Below, one piece after another: positions 16,885 to 26,292 of a DNA stretch of 64,000 nt (position 1 is the stretch's first letter; every line of letters begins with the position of its first letter). The position numbers and the translations under genes are program-made. Origin of the DNA: Cupriavidus sp. D384 (GTDB lineage Bacteria > Pseudomonadota > Gammaproteobacteria > Burkholderiales > Burkholderiaceae). Below the pieces are notes generated by a model. The model was not told where the DNA came from. It saw nothing but the letters and a program-made list of their open reading frames with translations, and made no database searches. The stretch lies in the NCBI RefSeq assembly GCF_001652915.1, contig NZ_BBQI01000013.1, positions 1 through 64,000 on the forward strand, written 5' to 3'.

Positions 16885-16903
16885 CATATACGAAACGTAT
16901 ATG
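16885..16903. promoter_or_regulatory. Perfect palindrome upstream of the ParD-like/map operon
   Basis: CATATACG at 16885-16892 and CGTATATG at 16896-16903 are 8-bp arms around AAA, ending 8 nt before the ParD-like start codon. A nearby CATATGAATCATATAG (16899-16914 region) repeats the core. This is where an RHH autorepressor would be expected to bind. Confidence 0.6.
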
Positions 16904-17061
16904 AATCATATAGCAACAGTAGCGAACGGCGCAACCCTTTGCGACGGCTCCGGTCTGCCTACTACAGCGCGCGCTGATTCCGCGCGCTGTAGTCTGCGTA
17001 CGAAACAGACCACCATCACCTCGGCAGAACGCCCCAATAAAGCCGACGAAGCGGCGGTCGA

Positions 17062-17838
17062 TCAGAGGTGCATGCCGCCCGATACCTCTACCCGTTCACC
17101 GGTCATCCAACCCATATCCGGCGACAGCAGTGCAACCACGGCGCCGCCAATATCGTCGGGCTGGCCAACGCGGCCCAGCGCGGTGACGCCTGCCACTGCC
17201 GCATTGACCTGCGGATTGTCGCGCACCGCGCCGTTTCCGAAGTCGGTTGCGATGGCCCCGGGAGCGAGGGTGTTCACCCTGATGCCACGTGGGGCCAGTT
17301 CGCTTGCCATGTATCGTGACAACACTTCAACGCCCCCCTTCATCGTCGCGTAAGTCGCCTTGCCCGGCGCGCAGAAGCGAGCCAGTCCGCTGGAGACATT
17401 GAGGATCCGCCCGCCATCGGCGAGCAACGGGACCAGCGCCTGGGTCAGGAAGAACACGCCCTTCAGATGGATGTTCATCAGGTTGTCGAACTCCGCCTCA
17501 GTCGTCTCCATGAAAGGTACGTTCGAGCCATTGCCGGCATTGTTGACCAGAGCATGGAATCGATCACACTCGAATTCGCGTGCCAGCGTGGCCTGCAAGG
17601 TCTGGGCGAACGCCCGAAAGGTATCGCTCCTGCCGGTATCGAGTTGCAGGGCGACGGCCTTGCGGCCAGCTTGCCGTACCGCTTCGACTGTCTCGCGAGC
17701 GGCGTCGACACGTTCCGCGTAGGTAATGACCACATCCCAGCCGTTGGCGGCCAGGTGCAGGGCGGCCGACTTGCCGAGGCCGCGACTGGCACCGGTGATC
17801 AGGGCGATGCGTTGGTTGGTAGAGGACGATGCGTTCAT
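17062..17838 (-). CDS. SDR family NAD(P)-dependent oxidoreductase
   Basis: 258 residues, a classical short-chain dehydrogenase. The cofactor motif is TGASRGLGKSAALHLAANG near residue 16, the NNAG motif appears in HALVNNAGNGSNVPFME, the catalytic Ser is in GRILNVSSGLARFC, and the Tyr/Lys pair is in ATYATMKGGVEVLSRYMASE. The family oxidises or reduces alcohols and carbonyls. It is divergent from a LysR gene 114 nt away, with matching inverted repeats between, so it is probably the regulator's target. Substrate is not evident. Confidence 0.92.
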   Translation of the reverse strand: MNASSSTNQRIALITGASRGLGKSAALHLAANGWDVVITYAERVDAARETVEAVRQAGRKAVALQLDTGRSDTFRAFAQTLQATLAREFECDRFHALVNNAGNGSNVPFMETTEAEFDNLMNIHLKGVFFLTQALVPLLADGGRILNVSSGLARFCAPGKATYATMKGGVEVLSRYMASELAPRGIRVNTLAPGAIATDFGNGAVRDNPQVNAAVAGVTALGRVGQPDDIGGAVVALLSPDMGWMTGERVEVSGGMHL

Positions 17839-17886
17839 GTCTGGCTCCGGGATAGTTGGAAAATCGGTCGGGTCCAGCTACTCTAC

Positions 17887-17947
17887 TGGTCGAATAAGCT
17901 CAGATAAATCGTCAATTATCGACATATCTGGTCGATTTTTTCGACCA
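17887..17947. promoter_or_regulatory. TGGTCGA repeats in the SDR/LysR divergent promoter
   Basis: TGGTCGA at 17929-17935 and TCGACCA at 17941-17947 form an inverted repeat around five T residues, ending 5 nt before the LysR start. A third copy, TGGTCGA, is at 17887-17893. The arrangement fits a LysR recognition site overlapping its own gene's start, with an additional activation site nearer the SDR. Confidence 0.55.
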
Positions 17948-17952
17948 ATACC

Positions 17953-18864
17953 ATGCAGACTGCCCTTCCCTCCACCTCCGACCTGCGAGTGTTCGTGCTG
18001 GTCGCCCAGTTAGCCAGCTTCACACAGGCCGCGCTGCGGCTCCAGGTGCCCCGGTCCACCGTATCCACCTCGATCCTTCGCCTCGAACAGCAACTCGGCG
18101 CCCGACTGCTCCAGCGGACAACGCGGCGCGTGGTGCTGACACGGGAGGGAGAGGAACTGCTAGGACGCACCGAGCGGCTGTTGGGCGACTTTGAGGAGCT
18201 GGCCCAGCTGTTCAGCACTCACAACCAGCCGTTGCAGGGGCTGCTGCGTGTGGACATGCCCCTGGGCATGGCAACCGGCGTGGTCATGGCGACATTGCCG
18301 AAGTTTATGGAGCACCATCCCGAATTGCAGATCGAGGTGTCGAGCACTGACCGGCGGGTCGATGTGGTTGCCGACGGGTTCGACTGCGTGGTGCGCGCAG
18401 GCAGCGTGGTGGACGAAACCCTGGCGTGCCGGCCACTTGGGCGATTGCCCCTCGTCAACGTCGCCAGCCGCGAATACGTGCAAGCCCATGGAACGCCCGA
18501 AAGCCTCGCCGATCTCGACGACCACTGGCTCGTCAACTACATGCCCAACCCATCGAGTACGCCGGTTGGCTTCGAATACTGGGATGGTGTCAAAGTTGTC
18601 AGCGCGACCATGAAGCATCGGATGACGGTCAACAACAGCGCCGCGTACAGCGCCGCATGTCGGGCTGGTTTCGGGGTTGCGCAAATCCCCATGGCGACTG
18701 CCACGCCCGATCTGCGCTCCGGCTTGCTCGTCGAAGTGATGAAACAATATCCGCCTGCGCCGATGCCAATCAACCTGCTTTACCCCCATCGCCGCAACGT
18801 TCCGGCACGCGTGCGTAAATTCGGCGACTGGCTGGGTGAGGTATTGGGGGCGACTATCGCCTGA
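17953..18864 (+). CDS. LysR family transcriptional regulator
   Basis: 303 residues, normal length. Residues 8-66 are the winged helix-turn-helix (FVLVAQLASFTQAALRLQVP, STVSTSILRLEQQLGARLLQ), followed by the linker helix and a periplasmic-binding-like effector domain with RLPLVNVASREYVQAHGTPE typical of the CrgA/AaeR-like LTTR group. It is divergent from the SDR gene and probably regulates it and itself through the TGGTCGA repeats. Confidence 0.93.
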   Translation: MQTALPSTSDLRVFVLVAQLASFTQAALRLQVPRSTVSTSILRLEQQLGARLLQRTTRRVVLTREGEELLGRTERLLGDFEELAQLFSTHNQPLQGLLRVDMPLGMATGVVMATLPKFMEHHPELQIEVSSTDRRVDVVADGFDCVVRAGSVVDETLACRPLGRLPLVNVASREYVQAHGTPESLADLDDHWLVNYMPNPSSTPVGFEYWDGVKVVSATMKHRMTVNNSAAYSAACRAGFGVAQIPMATATPDLRSGLLVEVMKQYPPAPMPINLLYPHRRNVPARVRKFGDWLGEVLGATIA

Positions 18865-18879
18865 TGTGCATATGGACGA

Positions 18880-19104
18880 CTACGGCGTGCGCGCGGCTGG
18901 CCGCTCGTCGCGTACCGTGTTGGGCGCAGGATAGACTTCGTCGCCGCGAGTGAATGACTCACGCGGCGGAGGCGGCGTCGCGGTGGTGTCCCGGGGAACG
19001 CCTTCGCATCCCGCCATCGCCGTGGCAAGCAGGCCAACGGCCAAGCCAGTCACCATACCGCGAAACAACGCGCGGCCAGTGCACGATCTCCGTGTGTCGG
19101 ACAT
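18880..19104 (-). CDS. Small lipoprotein
   Basis: 74 residues from the ATG at 19104. The leader runs through GLAVGLLATAMAGC, with a good lipobox ending in Cys near residue 33, and the remaining 40 residues are proline- and threonine-rich without predicted structure (TTATPPPPRESFTRGDEVYP). It should be lipid-anchored in the envelope. I recognise no family. It converges on the LysR gene with 15 nt between stop codons. Confidence 0.65.
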   Translation of the reverse strand: MSDTRRSCTGRALFRGMVTGLAVGLLATAMAGCEGVPRDTTATPPPPRESFTRGDEVYPAPNTVRDERPAARTP

Positions 19105-19362
19105 AAAGGGGTTCCCCAATGCGCTCGTTCAACCGGCCGCCGTAGCGGTACAGCTATGTCTTGCTTTCGGATGTTACTCCCTACAGGGCAGGCTGTCCCC
19201 GGACAAACACATCCGGGTGCCTCCAATGCCCTTCCTCCATATTGAGGATCTTCCCCAGGCCGAGAAAATAGTCCGCAAAGGCAAGCACGCGCGGCAAAGC
19301 GCGTTTGATTCTCATCCTAATGAAAGGCCTGCGCCGTCATGCACTCCGGCGCCGGCGACCGT

Positions 19363-20790
19363 TCAGCGCGACGGATCCTTATTTCCGAGTGGTACCGGCT
19401 GCGTCAGTGTTTCAGGTCGAAGGATTCGGTCCAACTCCTCCTTCGATAACAAGCCCTTTTGCAGCACGATTTCATAGACGCTACCGCCCGTGGCATGGGC
19501 TTCCTGCGCAACGGCGGTCGCATTGGCGTATCCGATGTATGGGTTCAGCGCTGTCACGATACCGATGGAATTTTCCACGATCGCGCGAAGCCTTTCTTCG
19601 TTGGCGGTAATCCCCTTGACGCAACGCTCAGCAAGCGTCAAGCAACCATTCCGGAGGTGACTTACGCTCTTGAAGAGGCTGTGGGCAATAATCGGCTCGA
19701 ACGCATTGAGTTGTAGTTGACCTGCCTCTGCCGCGAAGGTCACGGTGACGTCGTTGCCAATCACCTCGAAGGCGATCTGATTGACGACCTCTGGAATGAC
19801 CGGGTTTACCTTTCCAGGCATGATGCTGGATCCAGCCTGCATCGGGGGCAGGTTAATTTCGTTGAGCCCTGCCCGTGGCCCGCTCGACAGCAGCCGCAGG
19901 TCGTTACAAGTCTTCGATAGCTTCACCGCTACACGCTTGAGCACCCCGGACAGTTGCACGAAGGCGCCGCAGTCCTGCGTTGCTTCAATTAGATTTGGGG
20001 CCGTCTGCAAAGGGATGTGCGTAATGTCCCGGAGCCGCTGCAATACCAACGGTGCGTATGACGGGTGCGCGGTGATGCCGGTGCCGATCGCGGTGGCACC
20101 CAGGTTGATCTCGCAGATAAGCATTGACGCCTCACGCAAGCGCTGCTCATCCTCACCTAACATCACCGCGTACGTGCTGAACTCCTGGCCCAGCGTCATC
20201 GGCACGGCGTCCTGCAGTTGGGTACGCCCCATCTTGATAATGTGCGCAAACTCTGTCGCCTTGGCCTCGAATGCGCTGCGCAGCGTGGCCATCGCCTCAA
20301 TCAGTCCGGCGATACCAAACCAGGTCGCCACCTTCAGCGCACTCGGATAGACATCGTTGGTGCTCTGGCCAATGTTGACGTGCTCGTTCGGATGAAGATG
20401 AGCGTATTCGCCCTTATTGTGGCCCAGCAGTTCCAAGGCGCGATTGGCGATCACCTCGTTGGCATTCATGTTTGTCGAGGTGCCCGCACCGCCTTGAATC
20501 ACGTCCACAACGAATTGGTCATGCAAATGACCAGCGATGATTTCCTTGCAGGCATCGACGATGGCATTGCATCGTGGGTCATCCAGGAGTCCCAACTCGT
20601 GGTTGGCAAGGGCCGCCGCCTGCTTGATTGCCGCGAGCGCCTTGATTAACTCTGGGTAGATGGAAATGGGCGTTCCGGTGATAGGAAAATTTTCAACCGC
20701 ACGAAGGGTGTGGACGCCATAGTAGGCATCCGACGGCACTTTTCTATCCCCAATGAGGTCGTGTTCGATACGAAACGGTGTGTCGGCCAT
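19363..20790 (-). CDS. aspA: Aspartate ammonia-lyase
   Basis: 475 residues, close to the usual 478. The fumarase/aspartase signature GSSIMPGKVNPVIPEVVNQI is present near residue 320, and the N-terminus IEHDLIGDRKVPSDAYYGVH and the SxxT-type GQSTNDVYPSALKV segment are typical. The enzyme reversibly deaminates L-aspartate to fumarate in the cytoplasm. A good GGGAGAC ribosome site precedes the ATG. It stands alone, 190 nt from the M81 gene on the same strand; cotranscription with the transporter operon is possible but unproven. Confidence 0.93.
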   Translation of the reverse strand: MADTPFRIEHDLIGDRKVPSDAYYGVHTLRAVENFPITGTPISIYPELIKALAAIKQAAALANHELGLLDDPRCNAIVDACKEIIAGHLHDQFVVDVIQGGAGTSTNMNANEVIANRALELLGHNKGEYAHLHPNEHVNIGQSTNDVYPSALKVATWFGIAGLIEAMATLRSAFEAKATEFAHIIKMGRTQLQDAVPMTLGQEFSTYAVMLGEDEQRLREASMLICEINLGATAIGTGITAHPSYAPLVLQRLRDITHIPLQTAPNLIEATQDCGAFVQLSGVLKRVAVKLSKTCNDLRLLSSGPRAGLNEINLPPMQAGSSIMPGKVNPVIPEVVNQIAFEVIGNDVTVTFAAEAGQLQLNAFEPIIAHSLFKSVSHLRNGCLTLAERCVKGITANEERLRAIVENSIGIVTALNPYIGYANATAVAQEAHATGGSVYEIVLQKGLLSKEELDRILRPETLTQPVPLGNKDPSR

Positions 20791-20982
20791 GACTTGTCTC
20801 CCTCAGCAACATGCGTAGTGTATGGAGCTGACATCCTCGGCGTGGGTGTCATGCAAAGAGAGTATTACGCTCACCACGATACTGCCGGTTATGCAACAAG
20901 AACATGGGGATGATAGGCATCGAGGCTGGTCGGGGCGTCCAGGAGCACAGAGTGCCCGACGGACGGGACGATTACCGCCCCG

Positions 20983-22485
20983 TCACGCGGTGGAATCGTC
21001 CTGGGCTGGCCATGCCGCATCCTTGTCCAACGGAAACACGGGCCGGGATACGTTGCGGAACGGGAATCTCTCGTAGCGGGAACTGGTCACGCCTTCGCCA
21101 TCGCACTCCACAACTGCCTTGGCGATAGGGACGAAGACCGGTCGGCAGTACATACGCGACTTCAGCAGCAGAAATCGGGCTGCGAGCGGGTCGATCCCGA
21201 CATTCGTAAAGATGCCAAGATCCCAATGCTCCTGGGGCGTTTCGGTGATGACGACTTTCGCCGCTCCTGTATCGAGCAAGGCAGTACGCCCCATGCGGAT
21301 CCTCTGGCCCGTATAGGTGGGGCCCGAGATGACGTACTCGCCGTCGCTGATTGCGGCAACAGTGCCGGAAAGCGTTCTGGATTGCGGGAACAGGTTGAGT
21401 TGGGGCATTGCCACCTTGTCGCCCACCTTGAGCGTGACGTTCGTTCCAACGCCCGCTGCGATGAGTTCTGCCACGGCTTCGGGATCACACACGGGCCCAA
21501 CCGCAATGTCCTCCAGGCCTTGAGCCAAGGCTTCATGAAGGACCGCCATGTTGTCGCACGTTCCGCCCGACATGCAATTGTCGCCGTGATCCAGCAGCAG
21601 TACGGGACGATGTTCTGCAGTCGCATTGGCAGCCTGGGCAGCCGTGGCGACGGATACGGCGAGCGGATCGGACTCATACGAAAAGTCCGCCCGATCTTCC
21701 CAGATCTGCGCGGCGATGCGATCGGCTACGGCCTCCGCCGCTTTCTGATCGCCGTTGCCGACCACGATCACGCTCAGGCACGGTGCCGGAATGTCGGCCA
21801 GGCCAAAGCCGGCCAGCACGGAGACCGCCAACATGCCGTCCCGCTCGGCTTCCTTCGCCCGGGATACTGCCCGCTCCATGGCCCCTTCGTCGGTTCGACT
21901 CCTCAGGGTATGCGTGATGAGCGGCGGCCGACGCCACGCCATGACCGGGCGTATCCGTCTTGCCACCATGTCCAGGAGCAGGCGGCCGGCATGCTCCCCC
22001 GTTTCGTACATATCGACGTGGGGATATGTCTTGAAGCTGACTGCGATGTCTGCGTGATCGATCAGCGATTGGGTGATATTGCCGTGGAGATCCAGCGCCA
22101 CGGCAAGCGGCGCGTCGGGCAAGACCTGGCGCAGACGCGCGAGCAACTCACCCTCGCCGTCATCGCTGTTCTCAGCCACCATTGCGCCGTGGAGATCCAG
22201 CATGACCGCGTCGCAGCCTGGTGCTGCCGCGACGATGGCATCCGTCAAGTGCGTATAGGCCGCAGCCGCCACGCGTCCGCTGGGATTTGCACCGGCAATG
22301 ACCGGTACCACGATCTCCGCGCCCGCTGCCTCGGCAAGTTCAATGAACGCGCCGGCTGCGGTGCGGGTTCCTTTCGCAGCCCTGTAACCTTCGGTCCCGT
22401 AGCGCGGATGGAAGGACTCCAGCGGCGTGGCTACCGGTGAAAACGTGTTCGTTTCGTGGTTCAGCCTGGCAATCAGAATCTTCAT
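20983..22485 (-). CDS. M81 family metallopeptidase (MlrC-like)
   Basis: 500 residues, the usual size for M81/MlrC-like proteins. The N-terminus has the family signature MKILIARLNHETNTFSP; DAVMLDLHGAMVAE near residue 100 and VALDLHGNITQSLIDHADIA near 135 supply likely metal-binding Asp and His residues; LLLDHGDNCMSGGTCDNMAV near 305 is also typical. The founding member, MlrC, degrades linearised microcystin fragments, but most relatives act on other small amides. No leader is seen, so it is cytoplasmic. It is 12 nt downstream of an N-carbamoyl-amino-acid-type amidohydrolase and in one operon with an amino-acid-type ABC transporter, which suggests hydrolysis of an imported amide. Confidence 0.9.
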   Translation of the reverse strand: MKILIARLNHETNTFSPVATPLESFHPRYGTEGYRAAKGTRTAAGAFIELAEAAGAEIVVPVIAGANPSGRVAAAAYTHLTDAIVAAAPGCDAVMLDLHGAMVAENSDDGEGELLARLRQVLPDAPLAVALDLHGNITQSLIDHADIAVSFKTYPHVDMYETGEHAGRLLLDMVARRIRPVMAWRRPPLITHTLRSRTDEGAMERAVSRAKEAERDGMLAVSVLAGFGLADIPAPCLSVIVVGNGDQKAAEAVADRIAAQIWEDRADFSYESDPLAVSVATAAQAANATAEHRPVLLLDHGDNCMSGGTCDNMAVLHEALAQGLEDIAVGPVCDPEAVAELIAAGVGTNVTLKVGDKVAMPQLNLFPQSRTLSGTVAAISDGEYVISGPTYTGQRIRMGRTALLDTGAAKVVITETPQEHWDLGIFTNVGIDPLAARFLLLKSRMYCRPVFVPIAKAVVECDGEGVTSSRYERFPFRNVSRPVFPLDKDAAWPAQDDSTA

Positions 22486-22497
22486 GGGTTCCTCGGC

Positions 22498-23799
22498 TTA
22501 TCGACGTGAGGTCGACGATGGCTGGTTTGCGACATCGAGCATGGCGTGCAGCAGCACGTTGGCTCCCGCTTCCAGATGCTGGGGCTTCGCGTCCTCGATT
22601 TCGTTATGGCTGATGCCGTCCTTGCATGGCACGAAGATCATCGCAGTCGGTGCAACACGCGCGAGATAGACCGCGTCATGACCCGCGCCACTGATCACGT
22701 CCATCTCCGATAGACCCAGTGCCGCAGCCCCCGTACGCACCGCATGGACCAGGTCAGTATCGAACGGTTGTGGCGGAAAGTAGACGACCTGCCGGACGTC
22801 GATGGAAACGCCATGGCGTGTCGCCAATTCCTGGGTCCGGGTCAAGAAGTCATCGTGCATGGCGGACAGGCGCCCGTCGTCCGAGGCCCGGAGATCCACC
22901 GTCATGCTGACACGCCCAGGGATGACATTGCGCGAATCGGGGTGAACGCTCAGGCAGCCCACGGTGCCACGTCCATGTGGCGGATGGTCCAGCGCAATAC
23001 GGTTGACAATGCCTACAAGCTCTGCGGCAGCAAGCAGCGCATCCTTGCGAAGCGCCATAGGTGTCGGCCCCGCGTGGGCCTCCATCCCCGTTACCGTGAC
23101 GTCGTACCATCGTTGCCCAAGCGCGCCGGTAACCACGCCGATGGTGGTCTCGTTTGCTTCGAGCACCGGCCCTTGTTCAATATGGGCCTCGAAGTACGCA
23201 CGGGGCTTACCCTCACCCAGGGGTGCCGAACCTTCATACCCGATGGCCTTGAGTGCCTCTCCCACCAAGATGCCATCCCGATCGGTCTGCGCAAGCAGGC
23301 CCGCAAGCTCGAACTCGCCGATGTACGCGCCAGACCCCATCATGACGGGCACAAAGCGCGAGCCCTCTTCGTTCGTCCAGACGACCACCTCCAGCGGCGC
23401 GTGCGTGACAATCCCATGATCATTGAGGGTTCGGAGGACTTCAATGCCGGCGAGCACGCCATAGTTCCCGTCAAACTTGCCGCCAGTCGGCTGCGTATCG
23501 ATGTGGCTGCCCGTCATGACAGGTGGCAGGCTGTCGTTGCGCCCTGCCCTGCGCGCAAAGATGTTGCCGATGGCGTCAATGCGCACCGTGCACCCTGCCG
23601 CCTTGGCTTCCCGCACGAAGAAATCCCGGCCCTGCCGATCCAGTTCGGTCAGCGCGAGGCGACAGACGCCCCCTTTGGGCGTCGCGCCGATCTCGGCCAG
23701 ACGCATCAACGAGTCCCACAACCGGCTCCCGTCGATGCGTAACGCTTCTCCCGCGCGCGCGGAGGTGTCGTCGCAGCGGCTTGCTTGCGTGTTGCCCAT
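22498..23799 (-). CDS. Zn-dependent M20 amidohydrolase (N-carbamoyl-L-amino acid hydrolase/allantoate amidohydrolase type)
   Basis: 433 residues from the ATG at 23799, with CTGGAG about 6 nt upstream; the frame runs on to 23826. Metal and substrate motifs of the family are clear: GSHIDTQPTGGKFDGNYGVL near residue 80, WTNEEGSRFVPVMMGSGAYI near 120, EAHIEQGPVLE near 185 and SGAGHDAVYLARVAPTAMIF near 375. These enzymes release ammonia or CO2 plus ammonia from N-carbamoyl amino acids, allantoate or beta-ureido acids. Position between the transporter genes and the M81 hydrolase suggests that the imported compound is a ureido or amide derivative. Exact substrate is not determinable. Confidence 0.9.
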   Translation of the reverse strand: MGNTQASRCDDTSARAGEALRIDGSRLWDSLMRLAEIGATPKGGVCRLALTELDRQGRDFFVREAKAAGCTVRIDAIGNIFARRAGRNDSLPPVMTGSHIDTQPTGGKFDGNYGVLAGIEVLRTLNDHGIVTHAPLEVVVWTNEEGSRFVPVMMGSGAYIGEFELAGLLAQTDRDGILVGEALKAIGYEGSAPLGEGKPRAYFEAHIEQGPVLEANETTIGVVTGALGQRWYDVTVTGMEAHAGPTPMALRKDALLAAAELVGIVNRIALDHPPHGRGTVGCLSVHPDSRNVIPGRVSMTVDLRASDDGRLSAMHDDFLTRTQELATRHGVSIDVRQVVYFPPQPFDTDLVHAVRTGAAALGLSEMDVISGAGHDAVYLARVAPTAMIFVPCKDGISHNEIEDAKPQHLEAGANVLLHAMLDVANQPSSTSRR

Positions 23800-23822
23800 G
23801 CTGTCTCCAGTGCGATAACAGA

Positions 23823-24527
23823 TCAAACCGCGAGACCGACGCCGAGGTACTTGTCCTTGACGGCATCGTCCTGGCGGAACGCTTCGTTGCTGCCGGTGTA
23901 GACCACCTTGCCCTGTTCGATGACGACATGACGATCGGCCAGTTGCATGCAGACTTCCAGGTTCTGCTCCACGAGGAGAATGGGAACCCCCGCAGCCTTG
24001 ATGACCTTGAGTTGCGCGACGATCTCTTCGACGATGACCGGCGCCAGGCCTTCCACCGGCTCATCGAGCATGAGCAGGCGCGGGTGATTCATCAGCGCGC
24101 GTCCGATCGCCAGCATCTGCTGCTCTCCCCCGGAAAGCTGTGCGCCGCCATTGCTGCGTCGCTCGCGAAGACGGGGGAAGATCCGGTACACATCGTCAAG
24201 CTGCCAGGGAGACGCCTTCTTCGCCGCGAGCTTCAGGTTCTCCTCGACGGTCAGCAACTTGAAAATGCCGCGATGCTCCGGCACGAAACACAGGCCTTGC
24301 GACGCAATGCGAAACGGCGCCATGCCCGCCACGTCCTTGCCCCGAAACAGCACGCGCCCACCGCGCGGGGCCACGATCCCGGCAATGGCTTTCAGCGTCG
24401 TCGACTTACCGGCGCCATTCCGGCCCAGTAGCGTGACCAGTTCCCCATCGCCGATGGCCAGCGAGACGCCCTGCAGCACATGGCTCTTGCCGTAGTAGCC
24501 GTGAATATCCTGTACATCGAGCATCAT
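23823..24527 (-). CDS. livF: Branched-chain-type ABC transporter ATP-binding protein LivF
   Basis: 234 residues. Walker A LLGRNGAGKSTTLKAIAGIV, signature segment LSGGEQQMLAIGRALMNHPR and Walker B RLLMLDEPVEGLAP identify a LivF-type ATPase. It couples ATP hydrolysis to uptake through LivHM. The start overlaps the livG stop by 4 nt. The gene order H, M, G, F is the standard one for this transporter class. Confidence 0.93.
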   Translation of the reverse strand: MMLDVQDIHGYYGKSHVLQGVSLAIGDGELVTLLGRNGAGKSTTLKAIAGIVAPRGGRVLFRGKDVAGMAPFRIASQGLCFVPEHRGIFKLLTVEENLKLAAKKASPWQLDDVYRIFPRLRERRSNGGAQLSGGEQQMLAIGRALMNHPRLLMLDEPVEGLAPVIVEEIVAQLKVIKAAGVPILLVEQNLEVCMQLADRHVVIEQGKVVYTGSNEAFRQDDAVKDKYLGVGLAV

Positions 24528-25291
24528 GCCTTGCCCCCGGTGATCATATTGCCGAGATAGGCGGCGCGCACACGTGGGTCGCCGCGCACGTGGGCGGGCG
24601 CCCCTTCCATCAGGACCTTGCCCTGCTGCATCACGGTGATGGTGTCGGAGATGTCCATCACGATATCCATGTTGTGTTCGATGAGTACAACGGTATGGTC
24701 CTGCACCAGACCGCGAATCAGTCGCTTCATGGCGCCCAGGTCGTCCACACCCATCCCGGAAGTTGGCTCATCGAGAAACACCGCACGCGGGCGCGCTGCC
24801 AGCGCCATGCCCACTTCCAGGCGACGTTGCTGACCATGCGAAAGCACGCCGGCAGCGGCATTTGCCACGTGCGAAAGCTCGAGCCGGTCCAGCACCTGGT
24901 CCACGACTTCGGTGCAGGCCAGTTCACCAGTCGGCAAGCGCCAGCCGCTCATGGCCTTCCTGGGCGCCGTACCGAGCGCGGCCAGCCGCAGGTTTTCCCG
25001 GACGGACAGGTTGGGAAACAGACTCGTCACCTGGAAGGATCTCGCGATGCCGCGCTGCACCCGCTGATAATCGGACTCGGCCGTGACATCCTTGCCCTCG
25101 AACACGATCCGCCCGGCACTGACAGGTCGGGTTCCGGTGAGCATGTGGAAGAGCGTTGTCTTGCCAGCGCCATTTGGGCCAATCACCGAATGGATGGTCC
25201 CTGGCATCACGCGAAGATCTACGCCGCCCAGCGCCATGAACTTCCCATACTGCTTGACGATACCCGTCGCCTCAAGGATCGGTGTAGTCAT
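24524..25291 (-). CDS. livG: Branched-chain-type ABC transporter ATP-binding protein LivG
   Basis: 255 residues from the ATG at 25291, which has AGGAGG about 7 nt upstream; the frame extends to 25426 inside livM and is ignored. Walker A VIGPNGAGKTTLFHMLTGTR, signature LSHGQQRRLEVGMALAARPR and Walker B RAVFLDEPTSGMG are present. The signature has SHGQ rather than SGGQ, which is common in LivG. It is the second ATPase of the heteromeric transporter. Confidence 0.93.
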   Translation of the reverse strand: MTTPILEATGIVKQYGKFMALGGVDLRVMPGTIHSVIGPNGAGKTTLFHMLTGTRPVSAGRIVFEGKDVTAESDYQRVQRGIARSFQVTSLFPNLSVRENLRLAALGTAPRKAMSGWRLPTGELACTEVVDQVLDRLELSHVANAAAGVLSHGQQRRLEVGMALAARPRAVFLDEPTSGMGVDDLGAMKRLIRGLVQDHTVVLIEHNMDIVMDISDTITVMQQGKVLMEGAPAHVRGDPRVRAAYLGNMITGGKA

Positions 25292-26292
25292 GCGCGCTCC
25301 TCCTGGGTGGCCGCCGCGCTCCGCACGCCTCGCAGGCGCATAGCGACAGATGCGCCGAGACCCCACAGCCCGCGTTGCATGAACAGGCTGACGGCAATGA
25401 GAAGGAAGCCCAGCAACATCAGCCATCGTGGCCAGAGTGTCGACAGCCAGTCCGCGAGCAGCACATAGAATGCAGCGCCGAGGACAGAGGCGAAGATGTT
25501 GCTGGTCCCGCCGATCACCGTCATGATCAGGATCATTTCACTGGCGTGGTAGTCGATGTTTGCCAGCGGGGCAATCCCTGTCAGCATGGCGTGCAACGCA
25601 CCGGCCAAACCCGTGACCGCGCCAGAGATCACGAACGCCAACAACTTGAAGGCGCGGACGTTATAGCCCACGGCCAGTGCCCGCTCTTCGTTGTCGCGAA
25701 TCGCCAGTAGCGTGCGACCGAGGACAGACTCCGTGACGCGCAGGACAAGGGCGAAGACGATCAGGAACAGCACCGCCACGAAGCCGTAGAATCCCCAGGA
25801 CGAGGTCAGGTCGATCAGGGCATGCCCGCCAATGGCGATCGGTGGCCGGGGAATATCGAGCAGGCCGTTGTCGCCACCGGTGAGACCAGGCGCCGTATAC
25901 GCGATGAAATAGAACATCTGCGCGAACGCCAGGGTCAGCATCACAAAGTAGGTACCGCGCTGACGAATGGAGAACCATCCCACCAACCCCGCGGCCAGCG
26001 CACCGGTTACGGCAGCGCCCAGGAGCGCGACGGGCATCGGCAGGCCGCCAAACCGCGTCAATGCGAGGCCCACCGCATAGCTGCCGAGCCCAAAGAAGAT
26101 GCCCTGGCCAAACGACAGCAAGCCGGTGTATCCCAGCAGGAGATTGCAAGCCATGGCCGCCATGGCGTAGATGAGCACTTCGGTCGCGAGCGTCCCCGAA
26201 CGCATCATCAGGGGGAGCAACACGGTGATACCGAGCGCGAGCCACCAGTAGCGGTAGCGGATTAGCCATTGTTTGCCTGACGCCATCATCAT
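25288..26292 (-). CDS. livM: Branched-chain-type ABC transporter permease LivM
   Basis: 334 residues with about ten hydrophobic segments and the family segment MACNLLLGYTGLLSFGQGIF near residue 48, plus ALVLRVTESVLGRTLLAIRD and AFVISGAVTGLAGALHAM in the cytoplasmic-loop region that contacts the ATPases. It overlaps livG by 4 nt. Three consecutive ATG codons at 26292, 26289 and 26286 make the exact start uncertain by one or two residues. Confidence 0.92.
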   Translation of the reverse strand: MMMASGKQWLIRYRYWWLALGITVLLPLMMRSGTLATEVLIYAMAAMACNLLLGYTGLLSFGQGIFFGLGSYAVGLALTRFGGLPMPVALLGAAVTGALAAGLVGWFSIRQRGTYFVMLTLAFAQMFYFIAYTAPGLTGGDNGLLDIPRPPIAIGGHALIDLTSSWGFYGFVAVLFLIVFALVLRVTESVLGRTLLAIRDNEERALAVGYNVRAFKLLAFVISGAVTGLAGALHAMLTGIAPLANIDYHASEMILIMTVIGGTSNIFASVLGAAFYVLLADWLSTLWPRWLMLLGFLLIAVSLFMQRGLWGLGASVAMRLRGVRSAAATQEERA

